64,000 bases of DNA from Actinacidiphila rubida (GTDB taxonomy: Bacteria > Actinomycetota > Actinomycetes > Streptomycetales > Streptomycetaceae), in contig NZ_FODD01000009.1 in NCBI RefSeq assembly GCF_900110255.1, positions 124,001-188,000 on the forward strand, in the 5' to 3' direction. Below the pieces are notes generated by a model that saw only the letters and a list, made by a program, of their open reading frames with translations, was not told the origin of the DNA and ran no database searches. Positions 50,542-59,221 of the stretch are shown piece after piece; positions within the stretch are counted from its first letter, which is position 1; every line of letters starts with the position of its first letter. The position numbers and the translations under genes were made by a program.

Positions 50542-51036
50542 GTGGAGTTCGACGTCATCGTGGAGATCCCGCAGGGCTCCCGGAACAAGTACGAGATGGA
50601 CCACACGATCCACCGCATGCGGCTGGACCGCATGCTCTTCACCTCCACCCGGTACCCCGCCGACTACGGATACGTGGACGGCACGCTGGGGCGCGACGGC
50701 GACCCGCTGGACGCGCTCGTCCTGGTGGGGGAGCCGACCTTCCCGGGCTGCACGATCCTCTGCCGGGCCATCGGCATGTTCGTCATGACCGACGAGAAGG
50801 GCCCCGACGACAAGGTGCTGTGCGTGCCCGCGCACGACCCGCGCTACGCGCCCTTCCAGGACGTCACGGACGTGCCGAGCTTCGACCTGCTGGAGATCAC
50901 GCACTTCTTCGAGGTCTACAAGGACCTCGAACCCGGCAAGTCCGTCGAGGGCTCCCACTGGGACGGGCGCGACGCCGCCTACGCGGAGATCGAGGCGTCC
51001 CGCGTCCGTGCCCGGGTGACGGCCGGTCCGGTGTGA
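50542..51036 (+). CDS. ppa: Inorganic pyrophosphatase (family I)
   Basis: Hydrolyses pyrophosphate to phosphate, pulling biosynthetic reactions forward; cytoplasmic and magnesium dependent. The 164-residue protein carries EIPQGSRNKYEMDH, RYPADYGYVDGTLGRDGDPLDALVL (with the family signature DGDPLDAL) and EITHFFEVYKDLEPGK. The GTG start is preceded by GAGGGAGG. Confidence 0.96.
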   Translation: MEFDVIVEIPQGSRNKYEMDHTIHRMRLDRMLFTSTRYPADYGYVDGTLGRDGDPLDALVLVGEPTFPGCTILCRAIGMFVMTDEKGPDDKVLCVPAHDPRYAPFQDVTDVPSFDLLEITHFFEVYKDLEPGKSVEGSHWDGRDAAYAEIEASRVRARVTAGPV

Positions 51037-51040
51037 GCCC

Positions 51041-51060
51041 GGCCCGGACACGACCGGGCC
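51041..51060. terminator. Hairpin between ppa and the SCO2521-type operon
   Basis: Seven-base arms GGCCCGG and CCGGGCC around ACACGA, just after the ppa stop, between convergent genes. Confidence 0.6.
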
Positions 51061-51093
51061 CGCACCGGCAGTTCCCCCCAGGGACCGGCTGCC

Positions 51094-52005
51094 TCAGGTG
51101 CCCACGGCCCACAGGTCGTTGAACCGGCGCGTGCGGCGCGCGACACGCTCGCCGCGCATCACCAGCCGGGTGCTCGCGATGAGTTGCTGGTCCGACGACA
51201 CGAAGTCGGGGCTCACCTCGTAGCTCACCGCGTGGTCGAAGACGATGAAGTCGTTGGTGGGGTCCAGGCGCACCGGGTGCGGCACCGCGGAGATCGCCAC
51301 CACCCGCGCCTCCACCCCCAGCGCCTCGTGGCTGCGCCGCAGTTCCTTGATCTCGTCGTCGATCTGCTCCGGGCGGTCCACGATGAACAGGCGCCGCACC
51401 TGCACGCCCCGGTCGATCGCCGCGCGCTGCGCCGCGAGATAGCGGCGGCCCAGCTCCGACGTCCACAGCCCGGTGTCCACCGAGGTGCTCGTCGCGTCGA
51501 TGCTGGCGGTGCAGCAGTGGGTGAGGGTCACGATCCAGTCGTGGTCCTCGCCCTCGTACTCGACCTGGTCGGCCTTGAGGTCCTTGAGCAGCACCGAGAG
51601 CCGGGTGATCTCCGCCTCGGCGAACGAGTGGATGATGTCCTGGTTGCTCGACTCCAACTGCGTGACGTTGTGCACCAGTTCGGTGACGGCCCGGGTGGGC
51701 ACCGGAGAGCGCTCGACCAGCCCGAAGAACCGCGTCGCCTCGTTGATCTGCTCGAAGCCGTTCTCCACCACCTCCCGCATCGCCACGGCGTGCTGCTCGA
51801 AGGCGCTCTCGACCGTCTGCAGCCGGCGTTCGAAGTCGGTGAGGTACTGCACGATCAGCGTCGCTCCGCCGAGGAAGACCGACACCGTCAGCCGCCATAT
51901 CTCCGGCTGGTTGGTGATGTTGGTGATGAAGTACGCGAGCGCGCCGACGACGCTGGTGACGATGACCTTCCAGACGACGGTCGGTATCCCTTGGGCTTGG
52001 TCCAT
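51094..52005 (-). CDS. Membrane-anchored protein with a possible degenerate PLD-like domain, last gene of the SCO2521-SCO2525-type operon
   Basis: A 303-residue protein. Two membrane segments at residues 12-28 and 38-55 (VWKVIVTSVVGALAYFITN and LTVSVFLGGATLIVQYL) are followed by an amphipathic helical stretch and a soluble C-terminal domain (LWTSELGRRYLAAQRAAIDRGVQVRRLFIVDRP... TNDFIVFDHAVSYEV in parts). That domain resembles PLD-superfamily-like signalling domains seen in other bacterial proteins but lacks an obvious HKD motif. It follows the SCO2521-type gene after 33 bases and probably belongs to the same operon, perhaps as its membrane anchor or effector. Confidence 0.7.
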   Translation of the reverse strand: MDQAQGIPTVVWKVIVTSVVGALAYFITNITNQPEIWRLTVSVFLGGATLIVQYLTDFERRLQTVESAFEQHAVAMREVVENGFEQINEATRFFGLVERSPVPTRAVTELVHNVTQLESSNQDIIHSFAEAEITRLSVLLKDLKADQVEYEGEDHDWIVTLTHCCTASIDATSTSVDTGLWTSELGRRYLAAQRAAIDRGVQVRRLFIVDRPEQIDDEIKELRRSHEALGVEARVVAISAVPHPVRLDPTNDFIVFDHAVSYEVSPDFVSSDQQLIASTRLVMRGERVARRTRRFNDLWAVGT

Positions 52006-52038
52006 CTTCCCCCCAGTGGTCTCTCCGGTGGCGGCGGC

Positions 52039-53007
52039 TCAGGAACGCGCCATGACGGGTCGTGACAGCGGAACGGTCCGCAGGGCCACCTGGTCGCGGA
52101 TGCGCTGCACCAGGCTCTGCCACTGCCGGGAGAACCCGGGCCGGCGCTCCAGGGTCTCCCACACACCCGCCAGGGCGTCCGGGACGCGCGCCCCGGGCAT
52201 CCACAGGTGCAGCAGGTGGTCGACGAGCGGGCGCAGCGCGGCCAGCACGGCCTCGCCGTCGCCCGAGCCGAGCCGGCTGCGCTCGACCAGCGCCAGCAGC
52301 GTGGTCAGCAGCCAGTCGTGCAGGGCGAGGTCCTCGCACAGCGCGGCCACCGCGGACGGGTCCGCGGACGGCGTGCGCAGCGCGACCGTGCGCAGCCCGT
52401 CGGCCGCGACGGTGAAGCGCTCGATGGACGCCTGCGCGCCCTCGGCGGCCGGCAGCGCGGTCCACCGCAGCCGGGTGCGGCCGGACTTGAACGGAGCACG
52501 CTGGTCCAGCAGTTGATGCCGCAGCACCTCGTCCAGCAGCCGTTCGGCGATCGAGCCGGGGTTGAGCACGCCGCCCGGCAGCGGCGCCGAGGCCAGGAAC
52601 CCCTCCACCACGTCACGGGCCTGATGGCGCGCCAGCGGCTCGATGTCGCCGGGCCGCAGCAGGTAGTGGCCCCACGGCTTGCGGTGACTGCCGACGCCTG
52701 GGACGAGCCGGGCGAACGCCGAGGTCTGCAGCACCCGCCCCTCGGTGAGCACCGCCCGCACGGCCACCGTGCCGACCGCGCGGGGCCGGCCGCCGGTCAG
52801 CGCGGGCAGCCGGCAGTCCACGCCGGTCAGCTGGTGCGGCGACACCACCCGCAGGTTGGGCCGTTCGGACAGCAGCACATGCTCGTCGGGCCGCAGGTTG
52901 AGCAACTGGGTCGCGGTGCGGGCGGTCAGCGCCTCGGACGTGCGCAGCACGCTGGTCCGCACCTCGCCGCACAGCACCGTCTGCGGGCCGGGGTCCGGGG
53001 GCGTCAT
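52039..53007 (-). CDS. SCO2521 family protein
   Basis: A 322-residue protein that I recognise as the SCO2521 family, of unknown function. It starts TVLCGEVRTSVLRTSEALTARTATQLLNLRPDEHVL and contains LPGGVLNPGSIAERLLDEVLRHQLLDQRAPFKSGRTRLRW (both in parts). It has no membrane segment and no recognised catalytic motif; several helical stretches dominate the second half. It starts three bases after the SCO2522-type stop, so translation is coupled. Confidence 0.8.
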   Translation of the reverse strand: MTPPDPGPQTVLCGEVRTSVLRTSEALTARTATQLLNLRPDEHVLLSERPNLRVVSPHQLTGVDCRLPALTGGRPRAVGTVAVRAVLTEGRVLQTSAFARLVPGVGSHRKPWGHYLLRPGDIEPLARHQARDVVEGFLASAPLPGGVLNPGSIAERLLDEVLRHQLLDQRAPFKSGRTRLRWTALPAAEGAQASIERFTVAADGLRTVALRTPSADPSAVAALCEDLALHDWLLTTLLALVERSRLGSGDGEAVLAALRPLVDHLLHLWMPGARVPDALAGVWETLERRPGFSRQWQSLVQRIRDQVALRTVPLSRPVMARS

Positions 53008-53010
53008 CGG

Positions 53011-53973
53011 TCAGGGCCCCGGGTAGAAGACGTAGGCGGCGCGGTCGGCGATCTCCGCCGGGACCTGGATGCCCTCGCCGGCGGCGCGCTCGGCGACCTG
53101 CCGCAGAGCCCCGGAGTCCGCGTCCACCTGACCGAGGATCACCCGCACCGCGTGCTCGATCGGCAGGAAGCGGGACGGCAGCACCGATGTGGTGCGGTAC
53201 GCGGCGAACGGCGCCGCGGAGTCGTTCAGCCGCAGCAGCGGCGGTAACGCGCTCCAGGTCTCCGGCAGCGCCTGGTCGGGGCGCAGGCCCCGCGGTTCGA
53301 GCACCGGGTTGCCGCGGTGCCGCAGCAGGCCCAGCCGGGCGAGCTGCCACACCGACGCGAGGAACGGGCACGACCAGGTGCGGCGCGGGTCGGCGCTCCA
53401 CAGCTCCACGTCGACGAAGATCGAGTGCCGCCGCGCGCCGGCCTCCGACGGCGGTGTCCACGGCACGACCCGGCCCATCGCCTCCGCGGTGCCGGCCGCC
53501 GGCGAGCGCTGCCCGTTGGACAGCCAGCCCGTCTCCCGCGCGCCCGGCCGCGTGCCGTCGCTGCCCTCGGCCGGGCTCTCCACCAGCCGGCCCTCGACCG
53601 CCGCGGCCAGCGCCACGCCGTCGGCCTGCGCGCAGGCCGACTCCCGCGCCAGGTAGTCGATCTCCAGGCCGGCGGCCTTGGCCTCGCCGAGCAGCAGCGG
53701 CACCAGCTCCCGGGGCGAGGAGAACTGGGTGAAGTAGTCGTCGACGAGGAAGCAGGTGCTGACCCGGGCCCGCCCGCCGCCGGACATCACCGCGGCCGCG
53801 GCGTGCGCGGCGTCCGCCCACGGCTTGACGCGGGCGAAGTGCTCGCGCAGCCGGTCGGCGCCCTCCTCGAAGTCCTCCATGTACAAGTGGCCGAGTTCCA
53901 GGGACACATGGGCCAGCGGCACGGACTGGGTGCGGGGCTCCGCGGTGGTCTCGCGGAAGATCTGCTCGGTCAC
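53011..53973 (-). CDS. SCO2522 family protein
   Basis: A 320-residue member of the SCO2522 family, unknown function. Landmarks: VPLAHVSLELGHLYMEDFEEG near the start, RARVSTCFLVDDYFTQFSSPRELVPLLLGEAKAAGLEIDYLARES (in parts), and near the end RTTSVLPSRFLPIEHAVRVIL. A variable acidic insert lies around residue 140. The GTG at 53973 is chosen because it overlaps the upstream stop by four bases (GTGA) and has GGGAG upstream; a GTG four codons earlier also exists. Confidence 0.8.
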   Translation of the reverse strand: MTEQIFRETTAEPRTQSVPLAHVSLELGHLYMEDFEEGADRLREHFARVKPWADAAHAAAAVMSGGGRARVSTCFLVDDYFTQFSSPRELVPLLLGEAKAAGLEIDYLARESACAQADGVALAAAVEGRLVESPAEGSDGTRPGARETGWLSNGQRSPAAGTAEAMGRVVPWTPPSEAGARRHSIFVDVELWSADPRRTWSCPFLASVWQLARLGLLRHRGNPVLEPRGLRPDQALPETWSALPPLLRLNDSAAPFAAYRTTSVLPSRFLPIEHAVRVILGQVDADSGALRQVAERAAGEGIQVPAEIADRAAYVFYPGP

Positions 53974-54887
53974 TGGCGCTCCCACGCCTCTTCGTCCACC
54001 AGCGCGGCCGCCAGCTCCTCCAGCGCCTGCCGGGTGGGCATGCCGGCGACCTTGCTGGCGAGCACGTCCTCGTCGGTGATCAGCTGCTCACGCCACTGCA
54101 GGACCGGTTCCAGCGGGATCTTGCCCAGCAACCGGGCGTAGCCGAGGTCGAGTTCGGCGGCCAGTTCGGTGAGGTCCCGGTCGCACTTGCGCATCCACTC
54201 CGACTGGGCGAGCGGCACGTGGGCCCACAGCGGGGACTCCGGATCGGGCACCGCGGCACGGACGAAGCGGATGGAGTCGCGTAACGCGCCCTTGTCGTGG
54301 CCGCGTTCCACCCCGCCGGCCACGATGCCGCGCTCGCCGAAGACCAGGCCGTGCGCGGCGATGACGTGCTGGTGGGTCCAGCGGTGGAAGACCAGCCAGC
54401 GGCTGAGGACCCGCGCCAACTCCGGTTGCGCGGTGGCCTCGAGCACCATGTCGACCGCGTACGAGCGGCCCGCGCTGAGGTCGACCACCACGACGTCGAA
54501 CTCCGACTCCAGCTGCAGGAAGAGGTTCACGCAGCGGCGCACGGTGTCCTTGCCGATGGCGAACTCGCCGCCGTCCCGGTCGCCGGGAACGAGCACCAGC
54601 CGCCCGGACCCCGTGGGCCGGTAGCGCAGCTCCTCGTGCTCGGACTCCGCCCACACGTCGATGCGGTGCGGCTCGGTGTGCCGCCCCTGCAGATGGGAGT
54701 GGAGGCCGCCGGCGGCCACGCCCCTGCTGGCGCCGGGGACGTCGAAGACCGCCGCCGCGGTCGGCGACCCGAAGTCGAAGTCGAGATAGCAGACGTCGTC
54801 GCCCGCCAGCGCGCGGCGGTAGGCGACGTTGGAGCTGGTCACCGAACGTCCGGTGCCGCCCTTGTCGGAGGCTGCGAAGACCAGCAC
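53970..54887 (-). CDS. SCO2523 family variant P-loop protein
   Basis: A 305-residue protein related to MinD/ParA ATPases. The deviant Walker A motif reads KGGTGRS (residues 9-15): the signature Lys9 is kept but the phosphate-binding Lys is replaced by Arg14. YLDFDFGSPTAAAVFD and VVVDLSAGRSYAVDMV match the switch regions. The family name 'variant P-loop' reflects this change, and ATP hydrolysis is doubtful although nucleotide binding is possible. It begins three bases after the SCO2524-type stop. Confidence 0.85.
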   Translation of the reverse strand: MLVFAASDKGGTGRSVTSSNVAYRRALAGDDVCYLDFDFGSPTAAAVFDVPGASRGVAAGGLHSHLQGRHTEPHRIDVWAESEHEELRYRPTGSGRLVLVPGDRDGGEFAIGKDTVRRCVNLFLQLESEFDVVVVDLSAGRSYAVDMVLEATAQPELARVLSRWLVFHRWTHQHVIAAHGLVFGERGIVAGGVERGHDKGALRDSIRFVRAAVPDPESPLWAHVPLAQSEWMRKCDRDLTELAAELDLGYARLLGKIPLEPVLQWREQLITDEDVLASKVAGMPTRQALEELAAALVDEEAWERQ

Positions 54888-54890
54888 GGT

Positions 54891-56735
54891 TCACATCCCC
54901 CGGGCGGCGGCACGGCGGCCCATGGCCATGGCGTCCAGCTGCCCGAGCACCTGCAGCGCCAGCGCGCAGGCGGTGCCCGGCTGTTCGTCGATCACCTGGC
55001 GGGCCCGGCGCAGCGACACCTCGATGCCCTTGATCGCGATGCCGCGCGACCCGTCGCTCGACGAGGAGGGCTCCAGCAGCTCCTTGCCGAACAGGTGGTT
55101 GGCCTCGCTGAGCAGGGAGTCCGCGTAGGCGGTCAGCTCCGGGCTGCGCAGCGGCGGCTCCTGGAACAGCGACCGGGCGGCCACCATGCACTCCACCAGA
55201 CGCTCGGTGGAGCTCCAGGACACCGCCGTCGAGGGACCCAGCGGCGCCTCGGGGAAGGCGCCGGTCACGTCGTCCCAGAGCTTGGAACCGCGGCCGGAGC
55301 GCAGCCGCCGCAGCCAGAGGTGCTCCAGCGACGCCTCGCCCAGCACCAGCATCCGGTCCCGGGTGCCGATCGTGCGGGACAGCCCGCCCAGCTGGATGGC
55401 GCGCTTGAGGAGCTGCGCGGAGAAGTCCTTCATCGTCCACTGCATGGGCGGGCCCAGCCGGTCCGAGCCGTGCAGCGGCAGGCGGACGCCCGGGCTGTGC
55501 AGGGCGACCGCGCCGTCCCTGCCGGTCATCCGGCCGGTGATCCGGCCGCGTTCGGCCAGCCGTTCCATGATGGTCGCCATCCGGGACAGGTCGTCCTCGG
55601 AGCCGCGGCGGCGCTGGTGGTCCTGCACGAGGATCGCGGAGACCAGCAGGGTGAAGTACTCCGACTCCAGCCGCTGGCCGGTCGTCCGCCAGGGGATGTC
55701 CTCCAGCGGCCAGCGGCCCTCGCCGAACCGGGCCAGCAGGGACCAGTAGCGCTGGGTGATCTCCCAGCGCAGCCGGAGCGCCTCGGCCAGACCCTGCTGC
55801 TCGGGTGTCAGCAGGCCCAGCGTCAGGGTGCGGTCGGAGAACAGGTCGACGATGCCGTCGAGGGCGGCGACGGTGAAGTACAGGTAGGGAACCGGCTGCG
55901 CCACACCGGGCGGCTGCTGGCCGATCGGGATGGTGGTGTCGACCGGGGGAGCGGTGTCCACCACGCTCCACGACCAGCCGCACTCGAAGAGCTGGTTCTC
56001 GTCGTCGAGGTCGCCGACGATGTCCACGCCGATGGTGAAGCGGTCGCGGATGGTGGCTCGCAGGGGCTTCAGCCGCCGCTGGAGCTGCTGCACCACCAGC
56101 CGGTCGGGGAGGCGGCCCTGGCCGACCAGGCCGACCAGCGCCTCGCCCTGCGAGGACTCCGAGTCGAAGACGCTCACGGTGAACGAGCGCAGCAGGCTCA
56201 CCATGGCCGCGGTCAGCCGTAACGAGGTCGCCGCCCGCAGTTCCTCGGCGAGTTCGCGGACCTCGGCACGCCGCTGCTTCCCGGTGTACACCTTGAGGAA
56301 GCCCAGGGTGGCCAGGCAGAGCGTCACGGCCATCGAGTACGAGTCGACGACGCCGACGGCCAGCTGTTCCGGCGTCAGGTCCTTCTTGTCGTCCGCCGAG
56401 CTGAAGTAGTGGCCGCCGGCGAACGTCGGGGTCTTCTTCTCGTCGGTGTGGGCGCCCATGTAGTCGTGCATGATCTCCAGCAGCCGCACCGGGATGTCAC
56501 TGCGGGTGCCCACGGTGCGCAACGCGGACAGCACGTCGGCGTCCGTGGTGTCCGGGTCGTCGAGCCGGAACTCGGGGATCTCCGTCGCCGGATACAGCAG
56601 GCAGAGCAGGCGTTCGGAGTCCGCTACGCTGCTCTGCTTGCCGTCGTCTCCCCATTCCCAGTCCCCCCCGGGAAAGGAATGGCGGCCGATCGCCTGCCAG
56701 ATCTCCAGCAGTTGCTGGCGTGGTTGAATCTGCAT
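54891..56735 (-). CDS. SCO2524 family protein
   Basis: A 614-residue soluble protein of the SCO2524 family, unknown function and the largest of the operon. N-terminal QPRQQLLEIWQAIGRHSFPGGDWEWG; C-terminal RSPELTAYADSLLSEANHLFGKEL. Predominantly helical with no membrane segment or known catalytic motif. It begins 55 bases after the methyltransferase stop and is packed tightly against the P-loop gene. Confidence 0.8.
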   Translation of the reverse strand: MQIQPRQQLLEIWQAIGRHSFPGGDWEWGDDGKQSSVADSERLLCLLYPATEIPEFRLDDPDTTDADVLSALRTVGTRSDIPVRLLEIMHDYMGAHTDEKKTPTFAGGHYFSSADDKKDLTPEQLAVGVVDSYSMAVTLCLATLGFLKVYTGKQRRAEVRELAEELRAATSLRLTAAMVSLLRSFTVSVFDSESSQGEALVGLVGQGRLPDRLVVQQLQRRLKPLRATIRDRFTIGVDIVGDLDDENQLFECGWSWSVVDTAPPVDTTIPIGQQPPGVAQPVPYLYFTVAALDGIVDLFSDRTLTLGLLTPEQQGLAEALRLRWEITQRYWSLLARFGEGRWPLEDIPWRTTGQRLESEYFTLLVSAILVQDHQRRRGSEDDLSRMATIMERLAERGRITGRMTGRDGAVALHSPGVRLPLHGSDRLGPPMQWTMKDFSAQLLKRAIQLGGLSRTIGTRDRMLVLGEASLEHLWLRRLRSGRGSKLWDDVTGAFPEAPLGPSTAVSWSSTERLVECMVAARSLFQEPPLRSPELTAYADSLLSEANHLFGKELLEPSSSSDGSRGIAIKGIEVSLRRARQVIDEQPGTACALALQVLGQLDAMAMGRRAAARGM

Positions 56736-56790
56736 CCCCGTTCCCCTTGCCCTCTTCGCGCCCCAACCGTCACCGGAACCCCGCCGGGTT

Positions 56791-57564
56791 TCAGACCGCG
56801 CCGCGCCTGCCGCAGGCGACGATCATCCCCGTATATCCCTCGCGCACCGCATCGCCCTCCGGCGGGGCGATACGGACGATCTGCATGTCCTCGCTGTACG
56901 GTGCCAAGGTTGCCTCCACGTCGTGCCGCGTGACCGCGCACGCGGGGAACCAGTGGTCGCCGACCTGATAGCCCTCGGAATTCTCCATGAACGCCGCGGC
57001 GAAGGGCGATCCCGGCGCCAGCGCCTCGGCGAACGAATTGACGGCCTTGCGGAATTCCAGGTGCGACGTCGACATCGACTCGGCGACGAAGAACATCGTC
57101 CCCATGCCCCACTGCCGCGACGGCAGCTGGAACAGGTCGCCCTGCCGGACCGACGCCGCCCCGCGCAGCTCCGCCCGCGGATCGGTCACCTCCGCATAGC
57201 CCTCGCCGCGCAGCAGCAGGGCCCAGAACTCGTCCCAGTTGGGCTCGTATCCGGAGACCTGCCGGCGCAGCCAGGCGACGTTGGACGCGGACCGCTCGAA
57301 CATCGTGATCTCCCGGCACCAGGGAAGCATGGCGAGTGCCGGATACAGGTTGGCGCCCGCGCCGACGTCCACTCCGGTCACCGGCTGCCCGGGACGGTGG
57401 CCGTGGAAATGGGCGGCGAAGTGATCGCGCACGATTTCGATGATCTGCCGGTCGTCCTGGCGCAGCGTGCGGTAGTTGTGCTCGCTGTACGCGAGGGAGT
57501 CGAACGCGTCCCACGGGGCCTCGCGGTTGAGCGTCGCCGACGATGGGTCAGATGCGGGATCCAT
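56791..57564 (-). CDS. SCO2525 family SAM-dependent methyltransferase
   Basis: A 257-residue methyltransferase heading the operon. Residues 18-45 (WDAFDSLAYSEHNYRTLRQDDRQIIEI) and the SAM-binding GVDVGAGANLYPALAMLPWCREITMFERS recall the NNMT/PNMT/TEMT small-molecule N-methyltransferases; EAFAEALAPGSPFAAAFMENS follows the family plan of motif post I, read loosely. Substrate unknown. A TACCCT -10 box lies six bases before the ATG with no ribosome-binding site, which predicts a leaderless mRNA for the operon. Confidence 0.85.
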   Translation of the reverse strand: MDPASDPSSATLNREAPWDAFDSLAYSEHNYRTLRQDDRQIIEIVRDHFAAHFHGHRPGQPVTGVDVGAGANLYPALAMLPWCREITMFERSASNVAWLRRQVSGYEPNWDEFWALLLRGEGYAEVTDPRAELRGAASVRQGDLFQLPSRQWGMGTMFFVAESMSTSHLEFRKAVNSFAEALAPGSPFAAAFMENSEGYQVGDHWFPACAVTRHDVEATLAPYSEDMQIVRIAPPEGDAVREGYTGMIVACGRRGAV

Positions 57565-57570
57565 AAGGTC

Positions 57571-57576
57571 AGGGTA
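57571..57576 (-). promoter_or_regulatory. -10 box for a leaderless SCO2525-operon transcript
   Basis: Minus-strand TACCCT followed by six bases and then the ATG of the methyltransferase gene. The -35 region is weak. Confidence 0.5.
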
Positions 57577-57715
57577 GCGCCAACACGCCCGGGAACCCGC
57601 GCACGTGACACGAATTCAGGCCATGACCACCACGCGAACGCGCTATCCGGCCAGAAGCGCGATCACCGGGCCCCGATCTTCCCGAGGCGCCCTGGACAGC
57701 GAGTCCCGCACGGAA

Positions 57716-57738
57716 GTACACCAGCAGGGAAAGTGTAC
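57716..57738. promoter_or_regulatory. Inverted repeat GTACAC-N11-GTGTAC
   Basis: Perfect six-base arms about 50 bases before the GNAT start and 150 bases from the SCO2525-type start. Candidate operator; the regulator is unknown. Confidence 0.45.
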
Positions 57739-57788
57739 GAAATCACGTGCCGTGCGGAACCGGTATCCCTCATTCCCCAGGGAGCAGC

Positions 57789-58313
57789 GTGAACTTCCTG
57801 TCCAAAGCAAGGCGTCAGGGCTCCGACGCCGGCGCACAGCGCCCGCGGGAGGCCGTCATCCGGCCCGTCACCGAATCCGATCTCCCCGACATCGAGCGCC
57901 TGGACCGGGCGGTGTTCGGCGACGCCGCCTATCCGATGTTCGTGGTGCGCCAGCTCTTCGACGTGCACGGCCACCACATGCTCGCCCTCGACACCCCCAC
58001 GGGCCTGCACGGGTACGTGCTGCTGGCCACCGCCCGCGGCCGGGACACCGCCTGGATCCTCAGCCTCGGCGTGGAGGAGCCGTGGCGCAAGAAGGGGTAC
58101 GGCCGCCGGCTGCTCTCGCAGTGCCTGCGCGACCTGGCCGACCGCGACCTGCGCGAGATCCGGCTGAGCGTCGAGCCGGGCAACGACGCGGCCGTGCAGC
58201 TGTACCGCTCGCTGGGGTTCGTCCCCGCGGTGACCAGAGCCGACTACCTGGGGCCGGGCGAGGACCGGCTCATCATGGCGCTGCCGGTGGCCGGAGGGCC
58301 GCAAGGCCGGTGA
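57789..58313 (+). CDS. GNAT family N-acetyltransferase
   Basis: A 174-residue protein with a single GNAT domain: IRPVTESDLPDIERLDRAVFGDAAYP, LSLGVEEPWRKKGYGRRLLSQCL (acetyl-CoA loop), and LSVEPGNDAAVQLYRSLGFVP. It resembles RimI-type protein N-acetyltransferases, but the substrate is not clear. GTG start with AGGGAG upstream. It is divergent from the SCO2525-type operon and could be functionally linked to it only by position. Confidence 0.9.
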   Translation: MNFLSKARRQGSDAGAQRPREAVIRPVTESDLPDIERLDRAVFGDAAYPMFVVRQLFDVHGHHMLALDTPTGLHGYVLLATARGRDTAWILSLGVEEPWRKKGYGRRLLSQCLRDLADRDLREIRLSVEPGNDAAVQLYRSLGFVPAVTRADYLGPGEDRLIMALPVAGGPQGR

Positions 58314-58372
58314 CCGCGGGGGTCACCGGCCGCCGGCCGCTGGGCCGCCGGACCGCCGCCGCGGGCAGGGCA

Positions 58373-58403
58373 GGCGCCCGCCGTCCGGACCGGGGCGGGC
58401 GCC
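58373..58403. terminator. Bidirectional terminator between GNAT and ABC genes
   Basis: Perfect ten-base arms GGCGCCCGCC and GGCGGGCGCC around an 11-base loop. Confidence 0.7.
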
Positions 58404-58423
58404 GCCGGGCCGCGCGGCCGGTG

Positions 58424-59221
58424 TCAGCCGTCGCGGCGCTCCAGCATCAGCCAGCCCGCGCTGAGCGCCGCGGCCGCCCAGGCGGCGAGGACCGCGAGGC
58501 CGGACCAGGGGCCGATCGGCGCGGTGCCGGTGCCCGGGACCAGGGACTGCGCGGCCAGGCCCGCGGACATCGGCGACGCGTCCTGCACCGCGTGCAGGAC
58601 GTGGACGGGCATCGGGACGATCCGGGACGCGACGAACGGGCCGTAGAGCAGGCCGGCGACCGCGCCCACCGCGGCGGCCTGGTGGCGGAGCACCCAGGCC
58701 GCGCCCAGGGCCAGCACTCCGACCAGCACCAGATAGAGCACGGTGCCGGCGGCCGCCCGCAGCAGCGCGGGGTCCGACAGCGGGACCGGTCCGCGACCCG
58801 CCCGGGCGGTGAAGCCCCGCGCGGAGAGCACCTCGTGCCCGGCGGCCAGCGCGGCGGCCACGCCGAGCACCGCGCTGACCAGCACCGCCGCCGTGGCCAC
58901 CGCCGCCTTCGCGAGGAGCACGGTGCCGCGCCCGGGCCGCGCCGCCAGCGTCAGCAGGATCACCCGCGGCTGGTACTCGCCGGAGACCAGCGCCACCGCG
59001 ACGGCCAGCGCCGCCAGTTGGGCCAGGTAGACGCCCGACAGGACCAGCGCGGTGATGTCCTGCGGCGCGCAGCCCCCGCCCGGCCCGCAGTCCGGCGGCC
59101 GTTGCGTGGCCGCCACCAGGACCCCGGCCGCGGCCAGCACCGCGGTGACGGCGGCGAGCGTCCACAGGTGCGCGGGGACGGTGACCAGCTTGGTCCACTC
59201 CGCGTGCAGGGCCCGCCTCAT
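58424..59221 (-). CDS. ABC-2 type exporter permease
   Basis: A 265-residue integral membrane protein with six membrane segments (LHAEWTKLVTVPAHLWTLAAV at the N-terminus; MLERRDG at the end). Start HAEWTKL is typical of ABC-2 permeases of lantibiotic-immunity or antibiotic-export type. ATGA overlap with the upstream permease gene. Last gene of the three-gene exporter operon. Confidence 0.85.
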   Translation of the reverse strand: MRRALHAEWTKLVTVPAHLWTLAAVTAVLAAAGVLVAATQRPPDCGPGGGCAPQDITALVLSGVYLAQLAALAVAVALVSGEYQPRVILLTLAARPGRGTVLLAKAAVATAAVLVSAVLGVAAALAAGHEVLSARGFTARAGRGPVPLSDPALLRAAAGTVLYLVLVGVLALGAAWVLRHQAAAVGAVAGLLYGPFVASRIVPMPVHVLHAVQDASPMSAGLAAQSLVPGTGTAPIGPWSGLAVLAAWAAAALSAGWLMLERRDG

